Below, piece by piece: positions 19,371-28,881 of a DNA stretch of 64,000 nt (the first letter of the stretch is position 1; every line of letters begins with the position of its first letter). The notes beneath the pieces were generated by a model. It did not search any database. It was not told the origin of the DNA and saw only the letters and a program-made list of their open reading frames with translations. The position numbers were made by a program, and so were the translations under genes. This DNA comes from Citrobacter braakii (GTDB lineage Bacteria; Pseudomonadota; Gammaproteobacteria; Enterobacterales; Enterobacteriaceae): NCBI RefSeq assembly GCF_002075345.1, contig NZ_NAEW01000005.1, positions 62,001 through 126,000 of the forward strand, read 5' to 3'.

Positions 19371-20687
19371 ATGAACGATAAAAACATCATTCAGATGCCC
19401 GACGGCTATCTGAATAAGACGCCTCTGTTCCAGTTTATTTTGTTATCCTGTTTATTCCCTTTATGGGGATGCGCAGCCGCATTAAATGATATTCTGATTA
19501 CGCAATTCAAAAGCGTATTTTCACTCAGCAACTTTGCTTCGGCATTAGTTCAGAGTGCCTTTTATGGCGGTTATTTTTTAATTGCGATTCCGGCATCTTT
19601 GGTGATTAAAAAGACCAGTTATAAAATCGCCATCTTAATGGGACTGACCCTTTATATTGTTGGCTGTACGCTCTTTTTCCCGGCATCGCACATGGCCACC
19701 TACACCATGTTCCTCGCGGCAATTTTTGCGATTGCGATTGGCCTGAGCTTCCTGGAAACTGCAGCCAACACCTACAGCTCCATGATTGGCCCAAAAGCGT
19801 ATGCCACCCTGCGCCTGAACATCAGCCAGACCTTTTACCCCATTGGTGCAGCCGCCGGTATTCTGCTGGGTAAATATCTGGTCTTCTCTGAAGGCGAGAG
19901 TCTGGAAAAACAGATGGCTGGGATGAACGCGGAGCAGATCCACAACTTTAAAGTGTTGATGTTGGAAAATACCCTTGAGCCTTACAAGTACATGATTATG
20001 GTGCTGGTTGTGGTGATGGTGTTGTTCCTGCTGACCCGCTTCCCGACCTGTAAAGTCGCGCAAACGGCGAGTCATAAACGTCCGTCAGCGATGGATACGC
20101 TGCGTTATCTGGCCAGCAATGCCCGTTTCCGCCGTGGGATTGTGGCGCAGTTCCTGTACGTGGGGATGCAGGTCGCGGTGTGGTCATTTACCATCCGTCT
20201 GGCGCTGGAATTGGGTGATATCAACGAGCGCGACGCCTCAACCTTCATGGTCTATAGCTTTGCCTGCTTCTTTATCGGCAAGTTTATCGCCAACATCTTG
20301 ATGACACGCTTCAATCCGGAAAAAGTGCTGATCCTCTACTCCATCATTGGCGCACTGTTTCTGGTCTATGTTGCGCTGGCGCCAAGCTTCAGCGCCGTGT
20401 ACGTTGCCGTACTGGTGAGCGTCCTGTTTGGACCCTGCTGGGCGACAATCTATGCCGGTACGCTAGATACCGTGGATAACGAACATACTGAAATGGCGGG
20501 AGCAGTCATTGTCATGGCGATTGTTGGTGCAGCGGTGGTTCCGGCAATTCAGGGCTATGTGGCCGATATGTTCCACTCGCTACAACTCTCGTTCCTGGTC
20601 TCCATGTTGTGCTTCGTGTACGTCGGTATCTACTTCTGGCGTGAAAGCAAAGTGCGCAATAACCTGGCTGAAGCGACTGTTTCCTGA
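19371..20687 (+). CDS. deoP: Deoxyribose permease DeoP (FucP-type MFS)
   Basis: Sugar:H+ symporter of the FucP branch of the major facilitator superfamily, 438 residues, with twelve predicted helices. Typical features are the early GCAAALNDILI segment and SFLETAANTYSS in the first half. It lies 27 bp after deoK with AAAGGTAG before the ATG. It most likely imports 2-deoxy-D-ribose for DeoK, by analogy with Salmonella; L-fucose permease is the nearest family alternative but no fucose genes are present. Confidence 0.88.
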   Translation: MNDKNIIQMPDGYLNKTPLFQFILLSCLFPLWGCAAALNDILITQFKSVFSLSNFASALVQSAFYGGYFLIAIPASLVIKKTSYKIAILMGLTLYIVGCTLFFPASHMATYTMFLAAIFAIAIGLSFLETAANTYSSMIGPKAYATLRLNISQTFYPIGAAAGILLGKYLVFSEGESLEKQMAGMNAEQIHNFKVLMLENTLEPYKYMIMVLVVVMVLFLLTRFPTCKVAQTASHKRPSAMDTLRYLASNARFRRGIVAQFLYVGMQVAVWSFTIRLALELGDINERDASTFMVYSFACFFIGKFIANILMTRFNPEKVLILYSIIGALFLVYVALAPSFSAVYVAVLVSVLFGPCWATIYAGTLDTVDNEHTEMAGAVIVMAIVGAAVVPAIQGYVADMFHSLQLSFLVSMLCFVYVGIYFWRESKVRNNLAEATVS

Positions 20688-20698
20688 GGAGAGCGATC

Positions 20699-21712
20699 AT
20701 GACAACACGTATCACGCTGTGGCGGGAACTCTTTGCAGAGCATCCGCGAATCTTACTGAAGAATAGCGACTTCACGGTTACCGCATTTCGTTACGCCAGC
20801 GGTGTGGAAGGGCTGAAGGTAGAAAACAGTCGTGGACATCTGGTTATTCTGCCCTGGATGGGGCAGATGATCTGGGATGCTCAGTTTGACGGGCATGAAC
20901 TGACCATGCGCAACATGTTCAGTCAGCCAAAACCGGCTGCGGAAGTGGTAGCGACTTACGGCTGCTTTGCTTTCCACTCGGGTATATTGGCTAATGGCTG
21001 CCCTTCGCCGGAAGATTCTCACCCGTTGCATGGCGAAATGGCCTGTGCCGCGATGGATGAGGCCTGGCTGGAGCTGGAGGGAGAGAATTTGCGCGTGAGC
21101 GGACGCTACGAGTATGTGATGGGGTTCGGTCATCATTATCAGGCGCATCCTGCGGTGGTTATGCGCAAAGCGAGTGCGCTGTTTGATATTCAGATGGCGG
21201 TCACCAACCTCGCCTCAGTGGCAATGCCTTTACAGTATATGTGCCATATGAACTATGCCTACGTACCGGAAGCGACCTTCAGCCAGAATATCCCGGATGA
21301 AGCCATGAAGTTGCGTGAGTCGGTACCCGCGCATGTTAAGCCTACCGAGCAGTGGCTGGCGTTTAATCAGCGGATCATCCAGGGCGAGACCTCGCTGGGG
21401 CGCCTCAACGAGCCCGATTTTTACGATCCGGAAATCGTTTTCTTCGCTGACCAACTGGACCGATACACGGATAAGCCTGAATTTCGCATGATCGCACCTG
21501 ATGGCACCACGTTCGTGACGCGTTTCTCCAGCGCGGAGCTGAATTATGTCACCCGTTGGATCCTCTATAACGGCGATCAACAGGTGGCAGCCTTCGCCCT
21601 ACCTGCGACCTGTCGCCCTGAAGGCTTCCTGGCGGCGCAGCGAAAAGGCACGTTGATTCAGCTAGAACCGCAGCACACCCGCACATTTACCGTCACAACT
21701 GGCATCGCCTGA
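20699..21712 (+). CDS. deoX: DeoX-like aldose-epimerase-fold protein
   Basis: 337-residue cytoplasmic protein of the aldose 1-epimerase-like/DUF4432 type, with a beta-sandwich pattern and recurrent segments such as HLVILPWMGQMIWDAQFDG, DSHPLHGEMAC and MCHMNYAYVPEA, whose histidines could bind sugar. It begins 11 bp after deoP with AGGAGAG upstream, so it belongs to the deoKPX operon. In Salmonella DeoX is associated with deoxyribose use but its reaction was not settled to my knowledge; mutarotation of deoxyribose is a plausible guess. Confidence 0.82.
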   Translation: MTTRITLWRELFAEHPRILLKNSDFTVTAFRYASGVEGLKVENSRGHLVILPWMGQMIWDAQFDGHELTMRNMFSQPKPAAEVVATYGCFAFHSGILANGCPSPEDSHPLHGEMACAAMDEAWLELEGENLRVSGRYEYVMGFGHHYQAHPAVVMRKASALFDIQMAVTNLASVAMPLQYMCHMNYAYVPEATFSQNIPDEAMKLRESVPAHVKPTEQWLAFNQRIIQGETSLGRLNEPDFYDPEIVFFADQLDRYTDKPEFRMIAPDGTTFVTRFSSAELNYVTRWILYNGDQQVAAFALPATCRPEGFLAAQRKGTLIQLEPQHTRTFTVTTGIA

Positions 21713-21747
21713 TCGCTCAAGGCTTAAACAGCAGCGCGTCGGAACAC

Positions 21748-21866
21748 AAAATCCTTCAAGCTGCATAAGGCGGCAAGTCTGCTCACCTCAGAAGCTTACT
21801 CAAGTCAGTGACTCGGGTGAGCAGACCAAGCCAACGCAGAGGCTGCTTGAAGGATAAAGTGTATAT
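21748..21866. repeat. ERIC (IRU) element
   Basis: About 119 bp bounded by AATCCTTCAAGCTGC and GCTGCTTGAAGGAT, with the ERIC core GAAGCTTACTCAAGTCAGTG and CGGGTGAGC. It lies between deoX and uhpA. A second, better conserved copy is at 57335-57450. Confidence 0.85.
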
Positions 21867-21907
21867 CGTTAAGGTAAGCACGTTTTTTATCCCCCAGGAC
21901 AGAACCC

Positions 21908-22501
21908 ATGATCACCGTTGCCCTTATTGACGACCACACTATCGTCCGCTCCGGCTTTGCCCAGTTGCTGGGGCTGGAACCTGATTTGCAGGTTGTGGCT
22001 GAGTTCGGCTCAGGCAGTGAGGCGCTGGTGGGATTACCGGGACGTGGCGTGCAGGTATGTATCTGTGATATCTCGATGCCTGATATCTCCGGTCTTGAAC
22101 TGTTAAGCCAGTTGCCAAAAGGGATGGCGATTATCATGCTCTCCGTCCACGACAGCCCCGCGCTGGTGGAGCAGGCGCTCAACGCGGGCGCGCGTGGTTT
22201 CCTTTCTAAACGCTGTAGTCCTGATGAGCTGATCGCGGCGGTGCATACCGTGGCGACCGGCGGCTGCTATTTGACGCCGGATATCGCCGTCAAACTGGCG
22301 GCTGGTCGTCAGGATCCGCTGACCAAACGCGAACGTCAGGTGGCGGAGAAACTGGCGCAAGGCATGGCGGTAAAAGAGATTGCCGCCGAACTGGGCCTGT
22401 CGCCGAAAACGGTGCACGTGCATCGCGCTAACCTGATGGAAAAACTGGGCGTTAGCAACGATGTCGAACTGGCCCGCCGGATGTTTGACGGCTGGCAATG
22501 A
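21908..22501 (+). CDS. uhpA: Response regulator UhpA
   Basis: NarL-family response regulator that activates uhpT when external glucose-6-phosphate is sensed. 197 residues, one more than I recall for E. coli. Receiver domain about residues 1-120 with phosphoacceptor Asp54 (CICDISMPD) and Lys near 101 (FLSKRCS); LuxR-type helix-turn-helix at about 135-190 ([20 protein letters not shown]). First gene of uhpABC; its TGA overlaps the uhpB ATG. Confidence 0.97.
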   Translation: MITVALIDDHTIVRSGFAQLLGLEPDLQVVAEFGSGSEALVGLPGRGVQVCICDISMPDISGLELLSQLPKGMAIIMLSVHDSPALVEQALNAGARGFLSKRCSPDELIAAVHTVATGGCYLTPDIAVKLAAGRQDPLTKRERQVAEKLAQGMAVKEIAAELGLSPKTVHVHRANLMEKLGVSNDVELARRMFDGWQ

Positions 22502-24000
22502 ACACGCTCTGTTCCCGGTTAATCACCGTTGTTGCCTGCTTCTTTATCTTCTCTGCCGCGTGGTTCTGCTTGTGGAGTATCAGCCTGCACCTGGTTGAGC
22601 GCCCGGAGCTGGCGGTACTGCTGTTTCCGTTTGGCCTGCGTCTGGGGCTGATGCTGCAATGTCCACGCGGCTACTGGCCGGTGCTGCTGGGTGCGGAATG
22701 GCTGCTTCTTTTCTGGCTGGCGCAGGAAGTGGCGCTGGCTCACTTGCCACTTTTGATGATCGGGAGCTTCCTCACGTTACTCCCGGTGATGCTGATTTCG
22801 CGCTACCGCCATCAGCGCGACTGGCGCACGCTGCTGTTGCAGGGCGCGGCGCTGACGGCGGCGGCGTTGCTGCAATCGCTGCCCTGGCTTGGGCAAGGCG
22901 AAGAGGCGTGGAATGCCCTACTGCTGACGCTCACCGGTGGATTAACGCTGGCTCCGATCTGTCTGGTTTTCTGGCACTATCTTACCAGCACCACCTGGTT
23001 GCCGCTGGGTCCGGCGGTGGTGTCTCAGCCGGTGAACTGGCGCGGGCGGCATCTGGTCTGGTATCTGCTGCTGTTTAGCGTCAGCCTGTGGTTGCAGCTT
23101 GGCCTGCCCGATGAACTGTCGCGCTTCACGCCGTTTTGCCTCGCGCTGCCGATCATTGCGCTCGCCTGGCACTACGGCTGGCAGGGGGCACTGATTGCCA
23201 CGTTAATGAACGCCATTGCGCTGATTGCCAGCCAGACCTGGCACGATCATCCCGTCGACCTGTTGCTCTCCCTGCTGGTGCAAAGCCTGACCGGGCTGCT
23301 GCTCGGCGCGGGGATCCAGCGTCTGCGCGAGCTTAACCAGTCGCTGCAAAACGAATTAGCGCGCAACCACCGTCTGGCTGAACGCCTGCTGGAGACCGAA
23401 GAGAGCGTGCGCCGGGATGTGGCGCGCGAACTGCACGATGATATCGGTCAGACCATCACCGCCATTCGCACCCAGGCGGGCATTGTCCAGCGGCTGGCAC
23501 CGGAAAACGCAGGGGTGAAGCGCAGCGGGGCGCATATCGAACAACTTTCTCTTGGCGTGTACGATTCGGTGCGTCGTCTGTTGGGTCGTCTGCGTCCGCG
23601 CCAGTTGGATGATCTCACGCTGGAACAAGCGATCCGCTCATTGATGCGTGAAATGGAGCTGGAAAGCCGTGGCATTGTCAGCCACCTTGACTGGCGAATT
23701 GACGAATCTGCACTCAGCGAAAGTCAGCGGGTGACGCTGTTTCGCGTCTGTCAGGAAGGGCTGAACAACATCGTTAAGCACGCCAACGCCAGCGCGGTGA
23801 CGCTTCAGGGCTGGCAGCAGGATGAACGGCTGATGCTGGTGATTGAGGACGACGGCAGCGGCCTGCCGCCGGGGTCGAATCAGCAGGGATTTGGCCTCAC
23901 CGGGATGCGTGAACGTATTACCGCCCTCGGGGGATCGCTCTCGATTTCCTGTACGCACGGCACGCGGGTCAGCGTGTCGTTACCCCAGCGTTATGTGTAA
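22498..24000 (+). CDS. uhpB: Sensor histidine kinase UhpB
   Basis: Membrane-bound histidine kinase, 500 residues as in E. coli. The N-terminal half (about residues 10-275) is a MASE1-type membrane domain with about eight helices. The cytoplasmic half carries the HisKA_3 box [19 protein letters not shown] with the phosphorylated His, and the ATPase domain with DDGSGLPPG and [10 protein letters not shown]. It works with UhpC, which detects external glucose-6-phosphate, and phosphorylates UhpA. Coupled to uhpA by an ATGA overlap. Confidence 0.97.
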   Translation: MNTLCSRLITVVACFFIFSAAWFCLWSISLHLVERPELAVLLFPFGLRLGLMLQCPRGYWPVLLGAEWLLLFWLAQEVALAHLPLLMIGSFLTLLPVMLISRYRHQRDWRTLLLQGAALTAAALLQSLPWLGQGEEAWNALLLTLTGGLTLAPICLVFWHYLTSTTWLPLGPAVVSQPVNWRGRHLVWYLLLFSVSLWLQLGLPDELSRFTPFCLALPIIALAWHYGWQGALIATLMNAIALIASQTWHDHPVDLLLSLLVQSLTGLLLGAGIQRLRELNQSLQNELARNHRLAERLLETEESVRRDVARELHDDIGQTITAIRTQAGIVQRLAPENAGVKRSGAHIEQLSLGVYDSVRRLLGRLRPRQLDDLTLEQAIRSLMREMELESRGIVSHLDWRIDESALSESQRVTLFRVCQEGLNNIVKHANASAVTLQGWQQDERLMLVIEDDGSGLPPGSNQQGFGLTGMRERITALGGSLSISCTHGTRVSVSLPQRYV

Positions 24001-24009
24001 GGAGCGGTC

Positions 24010-25338
24010 ATGTTTTCGTTTTTAAAATCCCCAGTCAGCGCGCCGCTCATCACCGATAAGCGTGAAGTGGATGCCCTCTACCGCTACTGGCGGCGGCATA
24101 TTCTGACCACTATCTGGCTCGGCTACGCGCTGTTCTATTTCACACGCAAGAGCTTCAACGCCGCCGTACCGGATATCCTCACCAGCGGCGTGCTGACCCG
24201 CAGCGACATTGGTCTGTTGGCGACGCTGTTTTACATCACCTACGGCCTGTCGAAGTTTGTTTCCGGTATCGTCAGTGACCGTTCCAACGCCCGTTATTTT
24301 ATGGGGTTTGGGCTTATCGCCACCGGCGTGGTGAACATTCTGTTTGGCTTCTCCACCTCGCTCTGGGCTTTTGCGGTGCTCTGGGCGCTGAACGCCTTTT
24401 TCCAGGGCTGGGGATCGCCGGTCTGCGCGCGTTTATTGACCGCGTGGTATTCGCGTACCGAACGCGGAGGCTGGTGGGCGCTGTGGAATACTGCGCACAA
24501 TGTTGGCGGGGCGCTGATCCCTATCGTGATGGCGGCGACGGCGCTGCACTACGGCTGGCGTGCCGGGATGATGATCGCTGGGCTGTTGGCGATTGTGGTG
24601 GGGATTTTTCTCTGCTGGCGGCTGCGCGACAGGCCGCAGGCGATTGGTCTGCCGCCGATTGGCGACTGGCGCCATGATGAGCTGGAAATCGCCCAGCAGC
24701 AGGAAGGCGCAGGGCTGAGCCGTAAAGAGATCCTCACCCGCTATGTATTGCTGAATCCCTATATCTGGCTGCTGTCGCTGTGTTACGTGCTGGTGTACGT
24801 CGTCCGCGCTGCCATCAACGACTGGGGCAATCTGTATATGTCGGAGACGCTCGGCGTGGATCTGGTGACCGCCAATACCGCTGTGACCATGTTCGAATTG
24901 GGCGGATTCATCGGCGCGCTGGTCGCAGGCTGGGGCTCGGACAAACTGTTTAACGGCAACCGCGGTCCAATGAACCTGATTTTCGCTGCCGGAATTTTGC
25001 TCTCCGTGGGCTCGTTGTGGCTGATGCCGTTCGCCAGTTACGTGATGCAGGCGGCGTGCTTCTTCACCACCGGATTCTTCGTCTTCGGCCCGCAAATGCT
25101 GATCGGCATGGCGGCGGCGGAGTGCTCGCACAAAGAGGCAGCGGGCGCGGCAACCGGATTTGTCGGGCTGTTTGCCTATCTGGGGGCATCGCTTTCCGGC
25201 TGGCCGCTGGCGAAGGTGATGGAGGTCTGGCACTGGACCGGATTCTTTGTGGTGATCGCCATTGCGGCGGGGATTTCCGCGCTGCTGCTGCTGCCGTTTT
25301 TGAACGCCCAGGCTCCACGCGAACTCAACGAAGCGTGA
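24010..25338 (+). CDS. uhpC: Hexose-phosphate receptor/transporter homologue UhpC
   Basis: MFS protein of the organophosphate:Pi antiporter family, 442 residues, acting as the glucose-6-phosphate sensor that stimulates UhpB. It resembles UhpT: YALFYFTRKSFNAAVPDI near the N-terminus carries the family Arg, and a second essential Arg occurs in VYVVRAAINDW. Start at 24010 with GGAG before it, 9 bp after uhpB. The C-terminus is slightly longer than I recall for E. coli. Confidence 0.96.
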   Translation: MFSFLKSPVSAPLITDKREVDALYRYWRRHILTTIWLGYALFYFTRKSFNAAVPDILTSGVLTRSDIGLLATLFYITYGLSKFVSGIVSDRSNARYFMGFGLIATGVVNILFGFSTSLWAFAVLWALNAFFQGWGSPVCARLLTAWYSRTERGGWWALWNTAHNVGGALIPIVMAATALHYGWRAGMMIAGLLAIVVGIFLCWRLRDRPQAIGLPPIGDWRHDELEIAQQQEGAGLSRKEILTRYVLLNPYIWLLSLCYVLVYVVRAAINDWGNLYMSETLGVDLVTANTAVTMFELGGFIGALVAGWGSDKLFNGNRGPMNLIFAAGILLSVGSLWLMPFASYVMQAACFFTTGFFVFGPQMLIGMAAAECSHKEAAGAATGFVGLFAYLGASLSGWPLAKVMEVWHWTGFFVVIAIAAGISALLLLPFLNAQAPRELNEA

Positions 25339-25480
25339 TGCACCTCACCTTTTTGCCCCGAGTAGGGTAAAACTAAGAAATTTTCCCGGTTTCACCTGGA
25401 CGCTGTCTCAGGCGCGTCTCCCGGCTGATTTTTACAATGCCTGCCATTCGCAGGTATAAAAATTAGCTCGGGAGTGTCAA
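25339..25480 (+). promoter_or_regulatory. uhpT promoter region
   Basis: 142 bp between uhpC and uhpT. In E. coli phosphorylated UhpA and CRP bind here. Visible elements are repeated CCTG-type motifs (TTCACCTGGACGC, TCTCAGGCGCG, the CCTGCCATTCGCAGG inverted repeat at 25439-25453) followed by TATAAAAAT. The binding sites were not resolved further. Confidence 0.6.
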
Positions 25481-26872
25481 ATGCTGGCCTTTCTAAACCA
25501 GGTACGCAAGCCGACCCTGGATCTGCCGCTCGATGTGCGGCGCAAAATGTGGTTCAAACCGTTCATGCAGTCCTATCTGGTAGTCTTTATTGGCTACCTG
25601 ACCATGTATCTGATCCGCAAAAACTTCAACATCGCGCAGAACGACATGATCTCCACCTACGGGCTGAGCATGACGCAGCTGGGAATGATTGGCCTGGGCT
25701 TCTCCATCACCTACGGCGTGGGTAAAACGCTGGTTTCCTACTATGCCGACGGCAAAAATACCAAGCAGTTCCTGCCGTTTATGCTGATCCTCTCCGCCAT
25801 CTGTATGCTCGGCTTCAGCGCCAGCATGGGGGCGGGTTCAACCAGCCTGTTCCTGATGATCGCCTTCTACGCGCTGAGCGGTTTTTTCCAGAGTACCGGT
25901 GGCTCGTGTAGCTATTCCACCATCACCAAATGGACGCCGCGTCGCAAGCGGGGTTCTTACCTCGGTATGTGGAATATCTCCCATAACCTCGGTGGTGCGG
26001 GTGCAGCTGGCGTGGCGCTGTTTGGCGCCAACTATCTGTTCGACGGTCACGTCATTGGTATGTTTATCTTCCCGTCGATTATCGCCCTGATTGTCGGCTT
26101 TATCGGCCTGCGCTACGGCAGCGACTCCCCGGAGTCTTATGGCCTCGGTAAAGCTGAAGAGCTGTTCGGCGAGGAGATAAGCGAAGAGGACAAAGAGACT
26201 GAAGAAAATGAGATGACCAAATGGCAGATCTTTGTTGAGTACGTGCTGAAAAACAAAGTGATCTGGCTGCTGTGCTTCTCCAACATTTTCCTGTACGTGG
26301 TGCGCATCGGTATCGACCAGTGGTCCACTGTCTACGCTTTCCAGGAGCTGAAGCTCTCCAAAGAGGTGGCGATTCAGGGCTTTACCCTGTTTGAAGTGGG
26401 CGCGTTGGTCGGCACGTTACTGTGGGGTTGGCTCTCTGACCTGGCTAACGGTCGTCGTGCGCTGGTAGCCTGCGTGGCGCTGGCGTTGATTATCGCGACC
26501 CTGGGCGTTTATCAGCACGCCAGCAACCAGTATGTCTATCTGGCTTCGCTGTTTGCGCTGGGCTTCCTGGTGTTTGGTCCTCAGCTGTTAATCGGCGTTG
26601 CAGCCGTCGGATTCGTACCGAAAAAAGCGATCGGCGCAGCCGATGGGATTAAAGGCACCTTCGCATATCTGATTGGTGACAGCTTCGCCAAGCTGGGTCT
26701 GGGGATGATTGCCGACGGCACGCCGATTTTCGGTCTGACCGGCTGGGCGGGCACGTTCGCCGCGCTGGATACCGCCGCCATCGGTTGTATCTGCCTGATG
26801 GCCATCGTGGCCGTGTTTGAAGAACGTAAAATTCGCCGCGAGAAAAAAATTCAACAATTGAAAGTCGCTTAA
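25481..26872 (+). CDS. uhpT: Hexose-6-phosphate:phosphate antiporter UhpT
   Basis: Exchanges external sugar phosphates for internal phosphate; also the entry route of fosfomycin. 463 residues, the E. coli length, twelve predicted helices. The two essential arginines are seen in [13 protein letters not shown] and [11 protein letters not shown], and Lys/Asp pairs lie in the helix-7/11 regions. Expressed from its own promoter downstream of uhpABC and followed by a strong terminator. Confidence 0.98.
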   Translation: MLAFLNQVRKPTLDLPLDVRRKMWFKPFMQSYLVVFIGYLTMYLIRKNFNIAQNDMISTYGLSMTQLGMIGLGFSITYGVGKTLVSYYADGKNTKQFLPFMLILSAICMLGFSASMGAGSTSLFLMIAFYALSGFFQSTGGSCSYSTITKWTPRRKRGSYLGMWNISHNLGGAGAAGVALFGANYLFDGHVIGMFIFPSIIALIVGFIGLRYGSDSPESYGLGKAEELFGEEISEEDKETEENEMTKWQIFVEYVLKNKVIWLLCFSNIFLYVVRIGIDQWSTVYAFQELKLSKEVAIQGFTLFEVGALVGTLLWGWLSDLANGRRALVACVALALIIATLGVYQHASNQYVYLASLFALGFLVFGPQLLIGVAAVGFVPKKAIGAADGIKGTFAYLIGDSFAKLGLGMIADGTPIFGLTGWAGTFAALDTAAIGCICLMAIVAVFEERKIRREKKIQQLKVA

Positions 26873-26896
26873 GTTAAGTGTGCATTGGTAACTTTT

Positions 26897-26921
26897 GCCC
26901 GCCTGGATGGCGGGCTTTTTT
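26897..26921 (+). terminator. Rho-independent terminator of uhpT
   Basis: Perfect GCCCGCC/GGCGGGC stem, 5-nt loop, then TTTTTT, 25 bp after the uhpT stop. Confidence 0.95.
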
Positions 26922-27020
26922 ATGTCGCGGAACCATCCTGAATCGTGTTGATACGTTCAGTCGTCGACAGAGAGGAATTTGCCGTTATGATGGGCATCCT
27001 GTCTGGTAATGGATGTGCGC

Positions 27021-27473
27021 ATGATTTGGATAATGCTGGCCACATTGGTCGTTGTTTTTGTAGTGGGTTTTCGGGTGTTGACGTCCGGATCTCGACGGGC
27101 AATTCGCCGTCTGAGCGAGCGACTGAATATTGATGTTGTGCCGGTAGAGTCGATGATCGATCAGATGGGAAAAGTACAGGGTGAGGCTTTTTTACAGTAC
27201 CTCCACCGCCCAGATGAATCGCATCTGCAAAATGCTGCCCAGGTGTTGTTGATCTGGCAAATCGTTATTGTCGACGGCAGTGAGTCGAATCTGCTGCAAT
27301 GGCACCGTTGGCTGCAAAAAGCCCGATTGGCCACGCCGATTACTGACGCACAGGTGCGTCTGGCGCTCGGTTTTCTGCGCGAGATAGAGCCGGATATGCA
27401 GGAGTTTAATGCGTTTCAGATGCGCTATAACGCCTTTTTCCAGCCCGAAGATGGCGTGCACTGGCTGCACTGA
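27021..27473 (+). CDS. yicN: DUF1198 family protein YicN
   Basis: 150-residue protein with one N-terminal membrane helix (MIWIMLATLVVVFVVGF) and a cytoplasmic, mostly helical body. Same length and near-identical sequence to E. coli YicN as recalled; function unknown. The ATG at 27021 gives the MIWIM start; an ATG four codons upstream (27009) cannot be excluded. In K-12 adeD and adeP separate it from uhpT; here only about 150 bp do. Confidence 0.9.
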   Translation: MIWIMLATLVVVFVVGFRVLTSGSRRAIRRLSERLNIDVVPVESMIDQMGKVQGEAFLQYLHRPDESHLQNAAQVLLIWQIVIVDGSESNLLQWHRWLQKARLATPITDAQVRLALGFLREIEPDMQEFNAFQMRYNAFFQPEDGVHWLH

Positions 27474-27641
27474 CAGTCATGCCTGTTGGCGTTACGTGAC
27501 TCAGGCCGACAAAGGGACCCTGCCGCTGGTCGAATAAGACGCGTCGACATTCAGCGGTAAAGTTGCCAAAACGTTAAATGCGTCACAAATTTAGTGTTAC
27601 ACTGCGTAACTTTTCTGCAATAACCCCACGCAGGTAACAAA

Positions 27642-28826
27642 ATGAGTGAAGCTGTTGAACAAAAATCCCGCGCTGAGGCAAATGCCCGACCGAACTGGTC
27701 GGCGGTATTCGCCGTGGCGTTCTGCGTTGCCTGCCTGATAACCGTTGAGTTTCTGCCCGTTAGCCTGTTAACGCCGATGGCGCAGGATCTGGGGATTTCT
27801 GAAGGTGTTGCCGGACAATCGGTGACTGTGACGGCATTTGTTGCCATGTTCGCCAGCCTGTTTGTGACGCAAATTATCCAGGCGACCGATCGTCGCTACG
27901 TGGTGATCGTGTTTTCGGTGCTGCTGACGCTCTCTTGCCTGCTGGTTTCCTTTGCCAACTCTTTTTCACTGCTGCTCATTGGCCGCGCCTGCCTCGGTCT
28001 GGCGCTTGGCGGATTCTGGGCGATGTCAGCGTCGCTGACCATGCGTCTGGTTCCCGCCCGTACGGTACCGAAAGCGCTGTCGGTGATTTTTGGTGCGGTC
28101 TCTGTCGCGCTGGTGATTGCCGCGCCGCTGGGGAGTTTTTTGGGCGGTATTATCGGCTGGCGCAACGTGTTTAATGCGGCGGCGGTAATGGGCGTGCTGT
28201 GCACGATTTGGGTGGTGAGAGCGCTGCCGTCGTTGCCAGGTGAACCTTCGCATCAGAAACAAAATATGTTCAGCCTGCTGCAGCGCCCGGGGGTGATGGC
28301 CGGGATGATTGCCATCTTTATGTCCTTTGCCGGACAGTTCGCCTTCTTTACCTATATTCGCCCGATCTATATGAATCTGGCAGGCTTTGAAGTTGATGGC
28401 CTGACGTTGGTGCTGCTGAGTTTTGGTATCGCCAGCTTTGTCGGGACATCGCTCTCCTCGGTAGTTCTGAAGCGCTCGGTCAAACTGGCCTTAGCCGGTG
28501 CGCCGCTGGTGCTGGCGCTTAGCGCGCTGGTCCTGATCCTGTGGGGTAGCGACAAAGTTGTGGCGGCAGGTATTGCGATTATCTGGGGCCTGGCGTTTGC
28601 GTTGGTTCCGGTCGGCTGGTCGACGTGGATCACCCGATCGCTTGCCGATCAGGCAGAAAAAGCCGGATCCGTCCAGGTCGCCGTGATCCAGCTTGCCAAT
28701 ACCTGCGGGGCAGCGGTGGGAGGCTATGCGCTCGATAACCTCGGACTGCTTTCGCCCCTGATGCTTTCCGGCAGCCTGATGCTGCTGACGGCGCTTCTGG
28801 TCACGATGAAGGTCAGAATACAGTGA
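27642..28826 (+). CDS. nepI: Purine ribonucleoside efflux pump NepI
   Basis: MFS exporter of inosine and guanosine (and 6-mercaptopurine in E. coli), 394 residues, twelve predicted helices. Family landmarks include [19 protein letters not shown] and [19 protein letters not shown]. Gene order yicN-nepI matches E. coli. The ATG follows CGCAGGTAAC. The 168 bp upstream should hold the promoter. Confidence 0.95.
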   Translation: MSEAVEQKSRAEANARPNWSAVFAVAFCVACLITVEFLPVSLLTPMAQDLGISEGVAGQSVTVTAFVAMFASLFVTQIIQATDRRYVVIVFSVLLTLSCLLVSFANSFSLLLIGRACLGLALGGFWAMSASLTMRLVPARTVPKALSVIFGAVSVALVIAAPLGSFLGGIIGWRNVFNAAAVMGVLCTIWVVRALPSLPGEPSHQKQNMFSLLQRPGVMAGMIAIFMSFAGQFAFFTYIRPIYMNLAGFEVDGLTLVLLSFGIASFVGTSLSSVVLKRSVKLALAGAPLVLALSALVLILWGSDKVVAAGIAIIWGLAFALVPVGWSTWITRSLADQAEKAGSVQVAVIQLANTCGAAVGGYALDNLGLLSPLMLSGSLMLLTALLVTMKVRIQ

Positions 28827-28830
28827 GATT

Positions 28831-28861
28831 GTTGCCTGATGGCGCGCAGCTTTCAGGCAAC
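28831..28861. terminator. Possible bidirectional hairpin between nepI and the GH1 gene
   Basis: GTTGCCTGA/TCAGGCAAC perfect 9-bp stem around a GC-rich 13-nt loop, lying between two convergent genes. There is no T-tract, so it may be a REP-like element or a weak terminator. Confidence 0.5.
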
Positions 28862-28881
28862 ACCGCTATCTGACGACTGAA

